Of a stretch of 64,000 bases of DNA, positions 63,125-64,000 are shown one piece after another. The stretch is taken from positions 2,245,595-2,309,594 of the forward strand of contig NZ_FWWY01000001.1 of the NCBI RefSeq assembly GCF_900176145.1, written 5' to 3'. The notes beneath the pieces were generated by a model. It ran no database searches. It saw only the letters and a list, made by a program, of their open reading frames with translations, and was not told the DNA's origin. How positions within the stretch are numbered: position 1 is the stretch's first letter; each line of letters opens with the position of its first letter. This DNA is from Sulfobacillus thermosulfidooxidans DSM 9293 (GTDB lineage: Bacteria; Bacillota; Sulfobacillia; Sulfobacillales; Sulfobacillaceae). Position numbers and translations under genes: made by a program.

Positions 63125-63559
63125 ATGAAAAATGCCAATCATTCGGATCAGCCTTCGTTTTCTATCCGTGTTGTAAAAGAGGCGACCGGTTTGACAGAAC
63201 GGCGCATACGCTATTATGAGACGTTGCATTTATTAGCGCCCAGGCGTACACAAGGAAATCAACGTTTGTATACTCAAGCAGACATTGATCGGTTGAAGTA
63301 TATTAAAAGCTTGTTGGACCATGGGGTGTCACTAAAAGAAGTGCGCGCCCAGCTTCAACAAGAAGATTTAATTGCGCATGACCGTGACTTTGATGATGTG
63401 GAGCGAGATGCTGAAAGTTATTTCCAAGGCAAACTAATTGCCCGGAAAGCCGAAATTCACCGGGATTCATTATATCCCTTAATCAATCGTCATGAGATTA
63501 TGCGCCGGTTAGTCCGTGACCACACAAGTGGGCACGAAGATACGAAAGGGGACCAGTAA
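63125..63559 (+). CDS. MerR-family transcriptional regulator (GlnR/TnrA-like)
   Basis: The 144-residue protein begins with a MerR winged helix-turn-helix (about residues 10-80: VKEATGLTERRIRYYETLHLL, RTQGNQRLYTQADIDRLKYIKSL) and ends in a short helix and acidic/basic tail, like the nitrogen regulators GlnR and TnrA. No glutamine synthetase gene lies within the window, so its target cannot be verified. Start ATG 63125 has AAAGGAGATG upstream. It is followed closely by hpt, which may be an operon partner. Confidence 0.85.
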   Translation: MKNANHSDQPSFSIRVVKEATGLTERRIRYYETLHLLAPRRTQGNQRLYTQADIDRLKYIKSLLDHGVSLKEVRAQLQQEDLIAHDRDFDDVERDAESYFQGKLIARKAEIHRDSLYPLINRHEIMRRLVRDHTSGHEDTKGDQ

Positions 63560-63562
63560 AGG

Positions 63563-64000
63563 TTGCAGGGGGTTCAGGGAGAAGAGCTAGAAGTGCTCTT
63601 ATCTGCTAAAGACATTGCAAGTCGGGTGGAAAGTCTCGGCAAACGGATCACGTTAGACTATCAAAACAAACCATTGATTCTGATTGGGATTCTTAAGGGG
63701 TCTTTTATCTTTTTGGCGGATCTTATCCGGGCTATTGATTTACCTGTCGCCGTCGATTTTATGGCTCTGTCGTCTTATGGCAGTTCAACGAAGTCCTCTG
63801 GCGTAGTCCGCATCATTAAGGATTTAGATCATAGCTTGGAGGGGCACCATGTTCTCGTGGTCGAAGATATCGTCGACACCGGGCTCACGTTAAACTACAT
63901 TTATGGGCATGTGAAATCGCGTGGCGCCTTGAGCGTAAAAATTTGTTCGCTTTTGGACAAGCCTTCAAGGCGTCAAGTCGCTGTGCCCTTGCATTATAAA
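63563..64000 (+). CDS. hpt: Hypoxanthine phosphoribosyltransferase, 3' end beyond window
   Basis: A type I phosphoribosyltransferase for purine salvage. The first 146 codons are visible: LGKRITLDYQNKPLILIGILKGSFIFLADL, the PRPP motif HVLVVEDIVDTGLTLNYIY near residue 95-115 and LDKPSRRQV near the end. Start TTG 63563 is used because it leaves a normal N-terminus; GTG 63593 would remove residues that most homologues share. The gene is cut by the right edge. Confidence 0.93.
   Translation, partial: MQGVQGEELEVLLSAKDIASRVESLGKRITLDYQNKPLILIGILKGSFIFLADLIRAIDLPVAVDFMALSSYGSSTKSSGVVRIIKDLDHSLEGHHVLVVEDIVDTGLTLNYIYGHVKSRGALSVKICSLLDKPSRRQVAVPLHYK

Overview
The window looks like a chromosomal segment of a moderately GC-rich, low-membrane-complexity Firmicute of the Sulfobacillus type (acidophilic, moderately thermophilic relatives of the Clostridia/Bacilli). 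The reasons are family-level and contextual, since no rRNA is present: Bacillus-style gene clusters (alr-mazE-mazF, tsaE-tsaB-rimI-tsaD, groES-groEL behind a perfect CIRCE element), a T-box leader, strong AGGAGG ribosome binding sites with many GTG/TTG starts, a sulfocyanin-like lipoprotein, a relic of a sulfide:quinone-reductase-like flavoprotein, and a sulerythrin-type rubrerythrin. The exact genus is an inference.

Layout. 1-3.4 kb is a GC-rich, disturbed region: an IS256-family element runs in from the left edge and cuts a pyridine-nucleotide-disulfide oxidoreductase gene, followed by a SHOCT protein, a methyltransferase, a clipped small membrane ORF and a CDF-type cation transporter. 3.4-4.4 kb is AT-rich and essentially gene-free, with repeats and a strong hairpin. 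4.4-6.5 kb holds a lipoprotein and two small membrane proteins of unknown role. 6.5-11.5 kb has a MerR-type coiled-coil protein with operator-like iterons, a divergent XRE-cupin regulator with a methyltransferase-like tail, an AzlC/AzlD exporter pair and a DUF3311/sodium-solute symporter pair. 11.5-17 kb (minus strand) carries a cytochrome P450 and 2-oxoglutarate dehydrogenase E1/E2. 17-24.3 kb has a TauE permease, a DMT exporter, an alkyltransferase, leuCD, a DUF763 protein and a 3-methyladenine glycosylase. 24.3-27.4 kb is a serine operon (aminotransferase-serA) behind a T-box. A GC-rich transposase gene (27.6-28.9 kb) follows.

29.3-39.6 kb encodes a copper-site-less sulfocyanin-like lipoprotein, a molybdopterin oxidoreductase, glutamate formimidoyltransferase, then acpS-nnr-alr-mazEF and a peptidase/asparaginase/amidohydrolase trio. 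39.7-43.1 kb is a compact oxidative-stress operon (rubrerythrin, CCG-type Fe-S protein, DUF3501, Fur/PerR regulator, type-4 uracil-DNA glycosylase) behind a PerR-box that overlaps the -10 element. 43.3-53.9 kb is housekeeping: stress protein, alpha/beta hydrolase, thiL, the t6A genes tsaE/tsaB/tsaD with rimI, a gamma carbonic anhydrase, murC, guaB and murA. 54.2-59.2 kb has a thiolase/hydroxyacyl-CoA dehydrogenase pair, a polysaccharide deacetylase, an M20 hydrolase, and moaC/moaB. 59.4-64 kb has groESL, plsY, a coiled-coil protein behind three perfect 8-bp repeats, a MerR regulator, and the start of hpt, which runs off the right edge.

The most notable signals are two genes with good Shine-Dalgarno sites whose only sensible start codons are non-standard (ATT for the alpha/beta hydrolase, ACG for the essential tsaD), the sulfocyanin-like protein that has lost two copper ligands, the RacA-like MerR/coiled-coil/Trp-rich-tail protein with iterons, the XRE-cupin-methyltransferase-like fusion that appears leaderless, and the PerR-boxed rubrerythrin operon.
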